A DNA stretch of 64,000 nucleotides from Macrococcoides bohemicum. GTDB taxonomy: Bacteria; Bacillota; Bacilli; Staphylococcales; Staphylococcaceae. This document shows positions 46,003 through 54,864 of the stretch, in pieces (position 1 is the first letter of the stretch; every line of letters starts with the position of its first letter). The DNA lies in the NCBI RefSeq assembly GCF_003259675.1, contig NZ_PZJG01000001.1, forward strand, positions 1-64,000, in the 5' to 3' direction. Under the pieces are notes generated by a model. The model made no database searches. It worked only from the letters and a program-made list of their open reading frames with translations, and had not been told where the DNA came from. Position numbers and translations under genes: made by a program.

Positions 46003-46923
46003 ATGACTAAAAAGGGATTACTCGTTATGGCTTATGGTACGCCATATAAAGAAGAGGATATTGAACCATACTATACACATATTAGACATGGTAGAAAACC
46101 ATCTGAAGAAAGTTTACAAGATTTAAAAGATCGTTATAAAGCAATCGGTGGTATCTCACCGCTAGCAGGGACAACAGAACGCCAGGCAGAAGCTTTAGTG
46201 AAAGCATTAAATGAAGCTACAGGTGACGACTATCAATTATATATCGGTCTAAAGCATATCGCACCTTTTATTGAAGATGCAGTAGAAGCGATGCATAATG
46301 ATGGTATTACTGAAGCAGTAACAATTGTCTTAGCACCACATTATTCTAACTTCTCAGTAGGAAGTTACAATAAACGTGCCGCAGAAGAAGCAAGTAAATA
46401 TGGTATTCAACTTAAACATGTTGAATCATTCTATAATCAGGATAAATTTATTGAATTCTGGACAGATCAAGTGAACAGTACACTCGATACAATTCCAGAG
46501 ACTGATTGGGAAAAGACAGTGTTGATCGTCAGCGCGCATAGTCTACCAGAGAAAATTAAAGCAGCGGGCGATCCTTATCCAGATCAATTAGAGGATACTG
46601 CAACAATGATCATGGACAATTCTAAAATTTTAAACGTTGAGACTGGATGGCAGTCAGAAGGTAATACACCAGATCCGTGGTTAGGACCTGATGTACAGGA
46701 TTTAACACGTAAATTACACGAAGAAGAACAGTATGAACATTTTATCTATACACCAGTCGGATTTGTCTGCGAACATTTAGAAGTTTTATATGATAATGAT
46801 TATGAATGCAAAGTCGTGTGTGACGATTTAAATGTGAAATATTATCGCCCTGCGATGCCGAATACGGATGAACGTTTTATCGGTGCGATGGTGGATGAAA
46901 TTCAAAGTGTATTAAATCAATAG
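46003..46923 (+). CDS. hemH: Coproporphyrin ferrochelatase (HemH/CpfC)
   Basis: 306 residues, soluble, monofunctional length. Inserts Fe2+ into coproporphyrin III in the Gram-positive route. [13 protein letters not shown] supplies the metal-binding His, [10 protein letters not shown] the second motif, and [17 protein letters not shown] the acidic rail. Second gene of the hem operon. Confidence 0.95.
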   Translation: MTKKGLLVMAYGTPYKEEDIEPYYTHIRHGRKPSEESLQDLKDRYKAIGGISPLAGTTERQAEALVKALNEATGDDYQLYIGLKHIAPFIEDAVEAMHNDGITEAVTIVLAPHYSNFSVGSYNKRAAEEASKYGIQLKHVESFYNQDKFIEFWTDQVNSTLDTIPETDWEKTVLIVSAHSLPEKIKAAGDPYPDQLEDTATMIMDNSKILNVETGWQSEGNTPDPWLGPDVQDLTRKLHEEEQYEHFIYTPVGFVCEHLEVLYDNDYECKVVCDDLNVKYYRPAMPNTDERFIGAMVDEIQSVLNQ

Positions 46924-46938
46924 AAATGAGTGTTTAAC

Positions 46939-48315
46939 ATGGCAAAGAAATGTGCAGTGATCGGCGCAGGTATTACAGGATTATCAGCAGCGTACTATCT
47001 GCAAAAAGAAGATTCATCGATTGAGATTGATATATTAGAAGCGGGCGATGTACCAGGTGGTAAGATTAAAACTTATCAAAAAGATGGGTATACGATAGAA
47101 TTAGGTCCAGAATCATATCTTGGACGTAAAAAGATTATGACAGAACTTGCTGAAGCAATCGGTTTAAAAGATGACATTGTGATAAATAATACCGGGAAAT
47201 CATATATTTATGCCAAAAATAAACTTTATCCGATACCAGGTGGTTCAGTATTAGGTATACCAACTGAGATGAAACCATTTTTATCAACTCGTCTTATCTC
47301 ACCAATTGGAAAATTACGCGCAGGTATGGATTATTTGATTCAACCAAAACCGATGGAACCGGATGTTTCAGTCGGTGCTTTTTTCAGACGACGCTTAGGA
47401 AATGAAACTTTAGAGAACTTAATAGAACCATTGTTATCAGGTATATATGGTGCTGATATTGATAAGTTAAGTTTAAAATCTACATTCCCGGACTTTAAGG
47501 CGACTGAAGAAAAGCACGGTGGTCTTATAAAAGGAATGCGTGCAAACAAGAAGAAAGCACCTAAAAGTAAAGGGCCGGTTCAGGGACAGTTTAGACAATT
47601 TAAAAATGGTCTGATGAGTTTTATAGAGGCACTAGTAAAAGACATAGAACAAAAAGGTGTCCATATTAAATATAATCATAAAGTTGATGCCATTGAAAAA
47701 TTAGACAACGGCTATCATATTACTGTAAATGGGGAGAAAGTATACTACGATAAAGTTATTATTACGGTTCCACATACAGTATTTCGAGAATGGCTTAATG
47801 ATGGACCATTAAATTATTTCGACTATATGGAGACGACAAGTGTTGCTACTGTTGTTATGGCCTTTGATGATAGTCAGGTGAACAACAAAGAAAATGGAAC
47901 AGGTTTCGTTATTGCTAAGAACTCTGACACCGTCATCACTGCGTGTACGTGGACAGATAAAAAATGGTCTCATACAACGCCACCCGGAAAGACATTGTTA
48001 CGTGCATATGTAGGTCGTCCAGGTAGCAATGTCGTTAAGGACAATGACGATGCAGTAATTGTTAAACTCGCACGCAATGACCTGGATAAAATGATGGAAA
48101 TTACAGGTGAACCTGAATTTACGATTGTGACGAAGTTATTTAATAGCATGCCACAATATGAAGTAGGTCATATTGATCGTATTCACTCAATTCAACATTA
48201 TCTTAAGACACACTATCCTGGTTTAGTGATTACCGGTGCATCTTTTGAAGCGGTAGGACTGCCAGACTGCGTTGCTCAAGGTCAGCGCGCTGCATTACAA
48301 ATTGCACATGAATAA
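46939..48315 (+). CDS. hemY: Coproporphyrinogen III oxidase (HemY/CgoX)
   Basis: 458 residues. FAD-binding VIGAGITGLSAAYYL near the start (GxGxxG at 9-14), ELGPESYLGRK, and the C-terminal FAD motif VITGASFEAVGLPDCVAQG. It oxidises coproporphyrinogen III to coproporphyrin III with O2. ATG 46939 follows GAAATGAG; a GTG at 46930 is possible. Last gene of hemEHY. Confidence 0.95.
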   Translation: MAKKCAVIGAGITGLSAAYYLQKEDSSIEIDILEAGDVPGGKIKTYQKDGYTIELGPESYLGRKKIMTELAEAIGLKDDIVINNTGKSYIYAKNKLYPIPGGSVLGIPTEMKPFLSTRLISPIGKLRAGMDYLIQPKPMEPDVSVGAFFRRRLGNETLENLIEPLLSGIYGADIDKLSLKSTFPDFKATEEKHGGLIKGMRANKKKAPKSKGPVQGQFRQFKNGLMSFIEALVKDIEQKGVHIKYNHKVDAIEKLDNGYHITVNGEKVYYDKVIITVPHTVFREWLNDGPLNYFDYMETTSVATVVMAFDDSQVNNKENGTGFVIAKNSDTVITACTWTDKKWSHTTPPGKTLLRAYVGRPGSNVVKDNDDAVIVKLARNDLDKMMEITGEPEFTIVTKLFNSMPQYEVGHIDRIHSIQHYLKTHYPGLVITGASFEAVGLPDCVAQGQRAALQIAHE

Positions 48316-48382
48316 TCAAAATATTATCTATAATGAATCTATAGCATTATAATGAAATACAGACGCACTTTAGGAGGATGTT

Positions 48383-49369
48383 ATGAAATTTATTCACAAT
48401 AATAATATAACGGATCCTTCATTGAATTTAGCAATGGAAGAATACGTATTGAAACATTTACCGAAAGATGATTCCTATTTCTTATTCTATGTTAATGAAC
48501 CTTCAATAATTATCGGAAAGAATCAAAATACATTTGCTGAAATTAATCAATCATATATTGATGAACAAAATATTCATGTCGTCCGCCGTATTTCTGGTGG
48601 TGGAGCAGTTTATCATGATTTAGGCAATTTAAATTTTAGCTTTGTAACAAAAGCTGATGAAGACAGTTTCCATAACTTTAAGAAATTTACGATGCCGATC
48701 GTAGAGGCACTTAATAAATTAGGTGTACAAGCTGAGATGACAGGACGTAATGATCTTCAGGTTGGCGAACGTAAAATCTCAGGAAATGCGATGTTTCAAT
48801 CGGGAGATCGCATGTTCTCACACGGAACACTGATGTTAAACAGTGATATTGAAGAAGTCGTGAAGAGCTTAACAGTAAGTGAAAAGAAATTAATAACAAA
48901 AGGAATAAAATCTATTCGTTCACGTGTAGCAAATATTCAGGAATTTCTTGAAGAACCAATGTCAATGGAAGATTTTAAACAGACATTACTGAATTCAATA
49001 TTCGATGGTGAGATTGAAGAATATCAACTTCAGGAAGAAGACTGGAAGAAGATAGAAGAAATCAGTGAACAGAAATATCGTAACTATGACTGGAATTACG
49101 GGAAAAATCCGAAATATAACTATGAAGTCAAACAGAAATTTCCTGGCGGTATGTTGGAACTTAAGATTAATGTCATTAAAGGCATGATTGATGATATTAA
49201 AATATTTGGTGATTTCTTCGGTGTAGGCGAAGTTACTGAGATTGAACAGAAACTTAAAGGATTACCACATAATCAAAGGGCTGTGAAGGCAGTTTTAGAT
49301 ACAGTAGATTTTGGACATTACTTCGGTAGAATAACGAAAGAAGAATTTTTAAGTTTAGTTGCAAAATAA
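48383..49369 (+). CDS. lplA: Lipoate-protein ligase A
   Basis: 328 residues. Activates lipoate with ATP and attaches it to E2 and GcvH lysines. RRISGGGAVYHDLGNLNFSF (about 71-90) is the lipoate loop; GERKISGNAMFQSGDRMFSHGTLM carries the conserved Lys. C-terminal accessory domain at about 250-328. AGGAGG ribosome site. About 68 bases after hemY. Confidence 0.93.
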   Translation: MKFIHNNNITDPSLNLAMEEYVLKHLPKDDSYFLFYVNEPSIIIGKNQNTFAEINQSYIDEQNIHVVRRISGGGAVYHDLGNLNFSFVTKADEDSFHNFKKFTMPIVEALNKLGVQAEMTGRNDLQVGERKISGNAMFQSGDRMFSHGTLMLNSDIEEVVKSLTVSEKKLITKGIKSIRSRVANIQEFLEEPMSMEDFKQTLLNSIFDGEIEEYQLQEEDWKKIEEISEQKYRNYDWNYGKNPKYNYEVKQKFPGGMLELKINVIKGMIDDIKIFGDFFGVGEVTEIEQKLKGLPHNQRAVKAVLDTVDFGHYFGRITKEEFLSLVAK

Positions 49370-49385
49370 AAAAAGATAAATTTTT

Positions 49386-49427
49386 AGCGCCAATCCTTAA
49401 AATTAATTTTTGAGGCATTGGCGCTTT
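49386..49427. terminator. Terminator between lplA and the IDEAL protein
   Basis: AGCGCCAAT/ATTGGCGCT closing an imperfect inner stem, flanked by T-rich sequence on the plus strand. Confidence 0.8.
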
Positions 49428-49444
49428 ATTTGAAAGTATTCAAT

Positions 49445-49654
49445 TTAAATTTCCTCCAGAGCGTTCAATTCACTCGTATATTGAAGAAATGCTTCCTGGT
49501 TATGATTTAATAAAGACAAATCAATCTTTTCTTTTAATAATTTCTTTTGATGACTTTTAACAGCTTCGTCAATGATAAGCTCGATATATAAATTATTGAG
49601 ATTAGATACGAAAGTTTCAAGACCATTTAATTGTGTTTGTTGATTATAGTTCAT
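49445..49654 (-). CDS. IDEAL domain protein
   Basis: 69 residues. The segment LYIELIIDEAVKSHQKKLLKEKIDLSLLNHNQEAFLQYTSEL matches the short IDEAL domain (named for an IDEAL-like motif) of small Firmicute regulators. AGGAGG ribosome site on the minus strand. Divergent from comK across 244 bases of AT-rich DNA. Role unknown; a regulatory adaptor is plausible. Confidence 0.75.
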   Translation of the reverse strand: MNYNQQTQLNGLETFVSNLNNLYIELIIDEAVKSHQKKLLKEKIDLSLLNHNQEAFLQYTSELNALEEI

Positions 49655-49834
49655 AAGTGTAACCTCCTAAAATGTATTAAAACGAGTATATTATATAATA
49701 TTCTAAATTGCAATAGTATTCAGAAAATTATATCAATTAACATTTATTCGTTTTGATTAATAATATATAACCATATTTTTAACTTTGTAAACATATCTTT
49801 TTCTATTGTAAACTATGTTAAATATTTGAAAAAG

Positions 49835-49865
49835 TTAACAAATGTTAAGTGGAATTGTGTATAAT
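49835..49865 (+). promoter_or_regulatory. Possible comK promoter
   Basis: TTAACA and TATAAT separated by 19 bases, in a region with many A/T runs resembling ComK boxes. Spacing is imperfect. Confidence 0.35.
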
Positions 49866-49898
49866 ATTATCAATATATTGACAAAGGAGAAAGTTGAT

Positions 49899-50456
49899 AT
49901 GGAGAAATATATTGTTAATGAAAAGACGATGTATATTAAGGCGTATAGAGATGGTAGAAGTGTACTTTCGGAAATTGGTGAATATGGAAGAGAAACATTT
50001 ATATTTAAAAAGAAGCCACTTCATATCATTGAAGACTCACTATTCTTTTATCATGCTTCCTATAAAGCGAGAAAAATATCTACGAAGATGATTGCGGAAA
50101 TCTATACGAAACCCCCGATTATCGTCCAGCCTGGTACACAAACATATTTCTTTCCGACGCACAGTGATCGAAGTAACGATATGGCCTGGATTAATGTTCA
50201 CTACGTAAATAGATTTCACGCAGGGGAACATTATGATACTGTTGTGGAATTTGATGATCAGTCACAAGTATCTTTTCCGGTGACAACGTATACTTTTAAT
50301 ACACAGTATTTGCATGGGATCAAACTGGAATATTGTGTAAGAGCAAAGGCGTTAAAACAGGAAATGTATACGCAGGAAGCAGTGCATTTTGACAAATGCA
50401 GGGCAAATCTATTCGAAATGTTAGCAATGTATGCATTATTAGAGAAAAAGGTGTAA
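49899..50456 (+). CDS. comK: Competence transcription factor ComK
   Basis: 185 residues from ATG 49899, 8 bases after AAAGGAGA; the frame upstream to 49842 is not used. ComK-type DNA-binding activator of competence genes, with the RSNDMAWINVHYVNRF and VTTYTFNTQYLHGIKLEYC regions. It is apparently intact. In staphylococci it works with SigH. Pairs with the divergent IDEAL protein and lies just upstream of tRNA-Asn/Ser. Confidence 0.9.
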   Translation: MEKYIVNEKTMYIKAYRDGRSVLSEIGEYGRETFIFKKKPLHIIEDSLFFYHASYKARKISTKMIAEIYTKPPIIVQPGTQTYFFPTHSDRSNDMAWINVHYVNRFHAGEHYDTVVEFDDQSQVSFPVTTYTFNTQYLHGIKLEYCVRAKALKQEMYTQEAVHFDKCRANLFEMLAMYALLEKKV

Positions 50457-50485
50457 ATGTTCCATAAAAATATTTACCAAATGTA

Positions 50486-50513
50486 TTGACCAATTCATTT
50501 CAATTGATATAAT
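50486..50513 (+). promoter_or_regulatory. SigA promoter of tRNA-Asn/Ser
   Basis: TTGACC, 16-bp spacer, TATAAT; start predicted about 15 bases before tRNA-Asn. Confidence 0.8.
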
Positions 50514-50535
50514 AGTATTTGTTGATTGAAATTAT

Positions 50536-50610
50536 TCCACAGTAGCTCAGTGGTAGAGCTATCGGCTGTTAACCGATCGGTCGTAGGTTCGAGTCCTACC
50601 TGTGGAGCCA
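50536..50610 (+). tRNA. tRNA-Asn(GTT)
   Basis: Anticodon loop CTGTTAA, acceptor TCCACAG/CTGTGGA, encoded CCA; identical to the copy at 52516-52590. Confidence 0.95.
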
Positions 50611-50611
50611 T

Positions 50612-50700
50612 GGAGATGTACTCAAGTTGGCTGAAGAGGCGCCCCTGCTAAGGGTGTAGGTCGGGTAACCGGCGCGAGAGTTCGAATCTCTCCATCTCCG
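50612..50700 (+). tRNA. tRNA-Ser(GCT)
   Basis: Class II tRNA, anticodon loop CTGCTAA, long variable arm, discriminator G, no encoded CCA. One base after tRNA-Asn. Confidence 0.95.
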
Positions 50701-50705
50701 TTACA

Positions 50706-50735
50706 AATCACTTAGTGTATGCTAAGTGGTTTTCT
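50706..50735 (+). terminator. Terminator of tRNA-Asn/Ser
   Basis: AATCACTTAG/CTAAGTGGTT stem followed by TTCTTT. Confidence 0.75.
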
Positions 50736-50820
50736 TTATGTTTAATATAAATAATTGAATAATCAGAATTTTTGAATTATCATAGATACATTATATTTTT
50801 GAAATTATGATTACTCATAG

Positions 50821-50893
50821 ATGTATTAATCTTATCTATATGACTATAAATTAATACATAACAAAGTATGTGAATAACTTAACAAACATACTT
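50821..50893. repeat. Two inverted repeats upstream of panE
   Basis: ATGTATTAAT at 50821 pairs with ATTAATACAT at 50850; AAGTATGT at 50864 pairs with ACATACTT at 50886. Possible operators in the 242-bp gap before panE. Confidence 0.45.
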
Positions 50894-50942
50894 ATTCCTG
50901 TGATAATATAATATTAGATCATTAAATGAGGAGGAAGAAAGT

Positions 50943-51863
50943 ATGAAAATAGTTATGGCAGGCTCAGGTGCGATGGGTGGACGTGTTGGTCTTTATTTAA
51001 CTGAGAGTGGACAAGATGTGGTGATGCTTGATAAATGGCAGGACCATGTTGATGCGATGAACAGTAATGGTGTTGTTGTTCATTCTTATGGTGAAACAAC
51101 AAACCACAAAGTTAAAGCAGTATTTATGGATGACTATAATGAACCGGCTGATTTGGTAATTTTATTAACAAAGGCTCTGACTGCTGAAGAAACGATCGAT
51201 AATTTAATTGGACAGGGTGTCATCACAAAAGAAACGAAAGTGATGTCACTGATGAATGGTTTAGGTCATGGTGATATGCTGCTGAAGAAATTGTCTGTTG
51301 AGCAAGTTATACTGGCTGTAACAATGTGGTCAGCGGGTCTAAAAGGACCTGGTGAATTAATTTTAGAAGGAACTGGTAATATTGAATTTGGATATCCGGA
51401 TGGACATGTGGATGCATTCATTGAAAAATTGAAAGTAATTTTAGATGAAGCGAAACTTAATGGTGTTATTAGTAATGATATTGTTACATCAATCTGGAAT
51501 AAAGCTTTAGTGAACTGCTGCTTCAACACGTATTGTTCAGTAACAGATAAACGAATCGGGGAATTTGGTGCGTATGAACAAGCAGATGCAATGTTAATCC
51601 CTTTAGTTAAGGAAATTATTGCAGTAGGGGCTACTAAAGGTGCTAAGCTGGATTTAGATGCAACAATGGAGAAATTCCATAAAATGTACTCACCTGATGT
51701 CGTTGGTCTACATTATCCATCTATGACTCAAGATATTCATAATGGACGTAAGACAGAAGTCGATTTCTTAACAGGTGCTGTAAGTCGATATGGTGATGAA
51801 GCAGGGATAGAAACACCATATTGTGATATTTTAACGCATTTAGTACATCAAATTGAAAAATAG
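50943..51863 (+). CDS. panE: 2-dehydropantoate 2-reductase (PanE/ApbA family)
   Basis: 306 residues. N-terminal Rossmann fold with GSGAMGGRVG (about 7-16), then the C-terminal helical domain containing SIWNKALVNCCFNTYC with the catalytic Lys, and SMTQDIHNGRKTEVDFLTGAV. Reduces ketopantoate to pantoate with NADPH in pantothenate synthesis; family members also act on other keto acids. GAGGAGG ribosome site. Confidence 0.88.
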   Translation: MKIVMAGSGAMGGRVGLYLTESGQDVVMLDKWQDHVDAMNSNGVVVHSYGETTNHKVKAVFMDDYNEPADLVILLTKALTAEETIDNLIGQGVITKETKVMSLMNGLGHGDMLLKKLSVEQVILAVTMWSAGLKGPGELILEGTGNIEFGYPDGHVDAFIEKLKVILDEAKLNGVISNDIVTSIWNKALVNCCFNTYCSVTDKRIGEFGAYEQADAMLIPLVKEIIAVGATKGAKLDLDATMEKFHKMYSPDVVGLHYPSMTQDIHNGRKTEVDFLTGAVSRYGDEAGIETPYCDILTHLVHQIEK

Positions 51864-51884
51864 AAGAATAGATGTTGATTTTTT

Positions 51885-51915
51885 ACCAGACATGTAACAA
51901 CATGTCTGGTTTTTT
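51885..51915 (+). terminator. Terminator after panE
   Basis: ACCAGACATGT/ACATGTCTGGT perfect stem, four-base loop, T-run. Confidence 0.9.
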
Positions 51916-52027
51916 GATGGTTGCGTAAAAAGAGATAAATCACTAGCTCAACTTCAACAAAAACATACTTTTATACAACATTCGGATGCAAACTACCTCT
52001 AAAGATGAAATTTACACCTTTTTGATG

Positions 52028-52056
52028 TTGCGTTCACAAACTTAAAATGATATATT
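52028..52056 (+). promoter_or_regulatory. Possible promoter of second tRNA cluster
   Basis: TTGCGT, 17-bp spacer, TATATT, about 40 bases before tRNA-fMet. The -35 is weak. Confidence 0.35.
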
Positions 52057-52095
52057 TTAAAAGTACTCTTTTTACGAGAGACAACATACTATTAA

Positions 52096-52169
<74 letters not shown>

Positions 52170-52176
52170 TTAAAGT

Positions 52177-52252
52177 GGTCCCGTGGTGTAGCGGTTAACA
52201 TGCCTGCCTGTCACGCAGGAGATCGCGGGTTCGATTCCCGTCGGGACCGCCA
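52177..52252 (+). tRNA. tRNA-Asp(GTC)
   Basis: Identical to 1175-1250; encoded CCA. Confidence 0.95.
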
Positions 52253-52256
52253 TTTT

Positions 52257-52329
52257 GGCTCAGTAGCTCAGTCGGTAGAGCAATGGATTGAAAATCCATG
52301 TGTCGGCGGTTCGATTCCGTCCTGAGCCA
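52257..52329 (+). tRNA. tRNA-Phe(GAA)
   Basis: Identical to 1258-1330; no encoded CCA. Confidence 0.95.
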
Positions 52330-52350
52330 TATTTTAATTTTATTATGCAA

Positions 52351-52427
52351 GGCGATTGTGGCGAAGTGGTTAACGCATCGGATTGTGGTTCCGACATTCG
52401 TGGGTTCGATTCCCATCAGTCGCCCCA
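52351..52427 (+). tRNA. tRNA-His(GTG)
   Basis: G-1:C73 pair present and, unlike the copy at 1606-1679, the CCA is encoded; one internal base differs. Confidence 0.95.
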
Positions 52428-52434
52428 TTGTTAA

Positions 52435-52508
52435 GCGGGTGTAGTTAAATGGTATAACCTCAGCCTTCCAAGCTGATGTCGTCGGTTCGATTCCGATCAC
52501 CCGCTCCA
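52435..52508 (+). tRNA. tRNA-Gly(TCC)
   Basis: Anticodon loop CTTCCAA, canonical T-arm GGTTCGATTCC and a D-loop TAAATGGTA with GG: a translational glycine tRNA, in contrast to 1860-1934. Encoded CCA. Confidence 0.93.
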
Positions 52509-52515
52509 TTATTAA

Positions 52516-52590
52516 TCCACAGTAGCTCAGTGGTAGAGCTATCGGCTGTTAACCGATCGGTCGTAGGTTCGAGTCCTACCTGTGGAGCCA
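52516..52590 (+). tRNA. tRNA-Asn(GTT)
   Basis: Identical to 50536-50610; encoded CCA. Confidence 0.95.
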
Positions 52591-52594
52591 TTTA

Positions 52595-52666
52595 GGCCCC
52601 TTGGTCAAGCGGTTAAGACACCGCCCTTTCACGGCGGTAACACGGGTTCGAATCCCGTAGGGGTCA
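52595..52666 (+). tRNA. tRNA-Glu(TTC)
   Basis: Anticodon TTC (CCTTTCACGG), acceptor GGCCCCT/AGGGGTC, no encoded CCA. Confidence 0.93.
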
Positions 52667-52670
52667 TATA

Positions 52671-52702
52671 ATCAGAAGTGAAATATCGCTTCTGATTTTT
52701 TT
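52671..52702 (+). terminator. Terminator within the second tRNA cluster
   Basis: ATCAGAAG/CTTCTGAT stem then TTTTTTT, between tRNA-Glu and tRNA-Ser. Confidence 0.85.
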
Positions 52703-52711
52703 GATTATTAT

Positions 52712-52800
52712 GGATCGTTGTCCGAGTTGGCCGAAGGAGCACGCCTGGAAAGTGTGTAAACGTCACAAGCGTTTCGAGAGTTCGAATCTCTCACGATCCG
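52712..52800 (+). tRNA. tRNA-Ser(GGA)
   Basis: Class II tRNA, anticodon loop CTGGAAA, extended variable arm, discriminator G, no encoded CCA. It lies beyond a terminator, so it may depend on readthrough. Confidence 0.93.
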
Positions 52801-52810
52801 CTAATAGAAT

Positions 52811-52854
52811 AAAACTACTGATGATACTTCAATGTAACTTCAGTAGTTTTATTT
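52811..52854 (+). terminator. Terminator of tRNA-Ser(GGA)
   Basis: AAAACTACTGA/TCAGTAGTTTT arms around a partly paired loop, then ATTT. Confidence 0.7.
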
Positions 52855-53016
52855 AGTTATACCGGACATATTTTTACTTAATGTTATTTAATGATAAAAG
52901 TTGCTTCAACGACTATTTTTTAATGTAGAAAGTAAATATAATATACTTATTCAAATATTATACTTCTAAAGTTTATTGTGAATTATAACACAAAATAGAA
53001 ATCATAAGGTGATGAA

Positions 53017-53484
53017 ATGAGAGATAAAGCATCGACACGTAAAGTGTTAGCAGAACTAAACTATCCAGTAAGATATAAACGCTTTTCAAAAATCTTTAAA
53101 AGAATAAAAAAATCAGAACGCCGTTTCTTTATTAAATTATTAAAAGTAATCTGCAAAGATATTAAAAACAAAGAACTTATTCATTTTGCGACCTATAGTC
53201 ATATTAATTTAAATCAACATGGATTATTCATTTTATTAGATGACCGCATTGCTATGGTTCATAGCAAAATGAAATCAAAACGTATTTACTATGAAGTAAT
53301 TAAATATGCGGATATAGTAAACATTGATTTTGAGCCCGATACTGAAGGGGAATATGGAGAATTATTTTTCAAATATAAACGTAAAAAATTAGGTGAAAAG
53401 TCAGTCACACTGCGTATGATTAAAAGTAAAGACTTGCCTGAAATAGTGGGATTTATTAGAATTAAAATGTCTGAAACAATATAA
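53017..53484 (+). CDS. Basic protein of unknown function
   Basis: 155 residues, strongly basic N-terminal 55 residues (RYKRFSKIFKRIKKSERRFFIKLLK) followed by a beta-rich part (about 60-150) with GLFILLDDRIAMVHSKMKSKRIYYEVIKYADIVNIDFEPD, whose strand-turn pattern recalls a bacterial PH-like fold. No membrane segment. Ribosome site AAGGTGATGAA. Likely co-transcribed with the next gene 14 bases on. Family not recognised. Confidence 0.65.
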   Translation: MRDKASTRKVLAELNYPVRYKRFSKIFKRIKKSERRFFIKLLKVICKDIKNKELIHFATYSHINLNQHGLFILLDDRIAMVHSKMKSKRIYYEVIKYADIVNIDFEPDTEGEYGELFFKYKRKKLGEKSVTLRMIKSKDLPEIVGFIRIKMSETI

Positions 53485-53498
53485 AGGGGGACAAAAAA

Positions 53499-53759
53499 AT
53501 GGCGAATATCGATAAATTAGTAACATATGCAGAACTTAAATTAGGTCAGTTTGGTGTAGATTACCGTGAAAATTACGAAGAAGATAAAGTGCAGGAAATT
53601 GAACCACGCAGCTACGGAGTAAATGGAACTTCTATTGATGTGCTTTATGATGCACAAAGTTATGTAATCGATTTAACAAAATCTGGTGTTCGTGATGTGA
53701 CTGAAGAAGATGCACATGCAGTTGTGGCAAGATTAAAAGAATTCTTCAATCAAAAATAA
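53499..53759 (+). CDS. 86-residue conserved hypothetical protein
   Basis: Acidic soluble protein: N-terminal helix ANIDKLVTYAELKLGQFG, a central strand pair (GTSIDVLYDAQSYVIDLTKSG) and a C-terminal helix ending RLKEFFNQK. AAAGGGGG ribosome site. No domain recognised. Ends at a bidirectional terminator convergent with menA. Confidence 0.7.
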   Translation: MANIDKLVTYAELKLGQFGVDYRENYEEDKVQEIEPRSYGVNGTSIDVLYDAQSYVIDLTKSGVRDVTEEDAHAVVARLKEFFNQK

Positions 53760-53765
53760 TAATAA

Positions 53766-53802
53766 AAAATCGTGAGACTATTATCTAGTCTCACGATTTT
53801 TT
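53766..53802. terminator. Bidirectional terminator before menA
   Basis: AAAATCGTGAGACTA/TAGTCTCACGATTTT stem with T-runs both ways. Confidence 0.92.
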
Positions 53803-54721
53803 AAATTGCAGTTAATGCTGCGAGATATAAGCCTAGTGCAAATAAGAATCCGAATAAGGTGTTGAATTGTCCGGTAACTTTCATTGCAGGCATCAGTTCG
53901 ATCGGTGTGTTGCCTTTGAAGAAGCGATTTACTGCTTTAATCGGCAAGTTAAAGCTTAGCAATACAAGTAATAAAAATGGCGAACCATAAGGTTTATAGA
54001 ACACTGTGTACAGTACTACTAAGAAACTGATTAAGTATAATAATGCCATCGTAATAATTGCGATTGTTTTACCAACTAAGATAACATAAGTCTTTCTACC
54101 GCTCGCTTTATCTTTAACACGGTCACGAATATTATTGGCCATATTAATCATGCCGATATTGATTGAAACCGGAATTGACATAATTGCAGGGTACCATTCT
54201 AGATGTCCTACCTGAATGTAGAACGTAATCATAATAATTACAAATCCCATAAAGAATCCGGCGAAGATTTCACCGAATGGCGTCCATGAGATTGGTATCG
54301 GCCCACCCGTATAGAAATAACCTACTGCCATACATACAATCCCAACAAGTAAGATTAACCATGACGATTGAGAACAAATATAAAGACCCAATATTGCGGC
54401 AATGATATAAAAAGCAATTGCTAAATTATATACTGACTTAGGACGCATACCATTTCTTACGATTGCACCACCGATTCCGACTGAAGTATGATCATCCAGT
54501 CCGCGCTTGTAATCGAAATATTCATTAAACATATTTGTTGCAGCTTGTATCAATAAGCAGGCAATAAGCATGATAATAAGTAAGTCGATACGGATATCAG
54601 TGAAATATTTTGCGCATGCTGTTCCGACAAGTACAGGTACGAAACTTGCTGTTAAGGTGTGTGGTCGCATTAAGTGATAATACTTTGCTATACCAGTGTG
54701 TTGTTGTAAATGTTCAGACAT
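53801..54721 (-). CDS. menA: 1,4-dihydroxy-2-naphthoate polyprenyltransferase MenA
   Basis: 306 residues with about eight to nine membrane helices. UbiA-family prenyltransferase that adds the isoprenoid tail to DHNA. The first Asp-rich motif is NMFNEYFDYKRGLDDH (about 65-80) and the second lies in NMANNIRDRVKDKASGRKT. ATG 54721 is seven bases from AGAGG; ATG 54727 is too close. Divergent from menF. Confidence 0.94.
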   Translation of the reverse strand: MSEHLQQHTGIAKYYHLMRPHTLTASFVPVLVGTACAKYFTDIRIDLLIIMLIACLLIQAATNMFNEYFDYKRGLDDHTSVGIGGAIVRNGMRPKSVYNLAIAFYIIAAILGLYICSQSSWLILLVGIVCMAVGYFYTGGPIPISWTPFGEIFAGFFMGFVIIMITFYIQVGHLEWYPAIMSIPVSINIGMINMANNIRDRVKDKASGRKTYVILVGKTIAIITMALLYLISFLVVLYTVFYKPYGSPFLLLVLLSFNLPIKAVNRFFKGNTPIELMPAMKVTGQFNTLFGFLFALGLYLAALTAI

Positions 54722-54864
54722 ATTCATACCTCTTTTATTCTTAATGTATAAATTTTATATTTAATAATAGTCATCGTCAACAAATCTAGCATAATTTGTC
54801 CAATAATCATTGAATAATGTTAAAATAATAAGTATATTATTTTGAAGTGAAAGAAGTGTAGAAT

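Noticed and set aside
52195-52509. Minus-strand frame of 104 codons
   Set aside because: It lies over tRNA-Asp, Phe, His and Gly and is a shadow of them.
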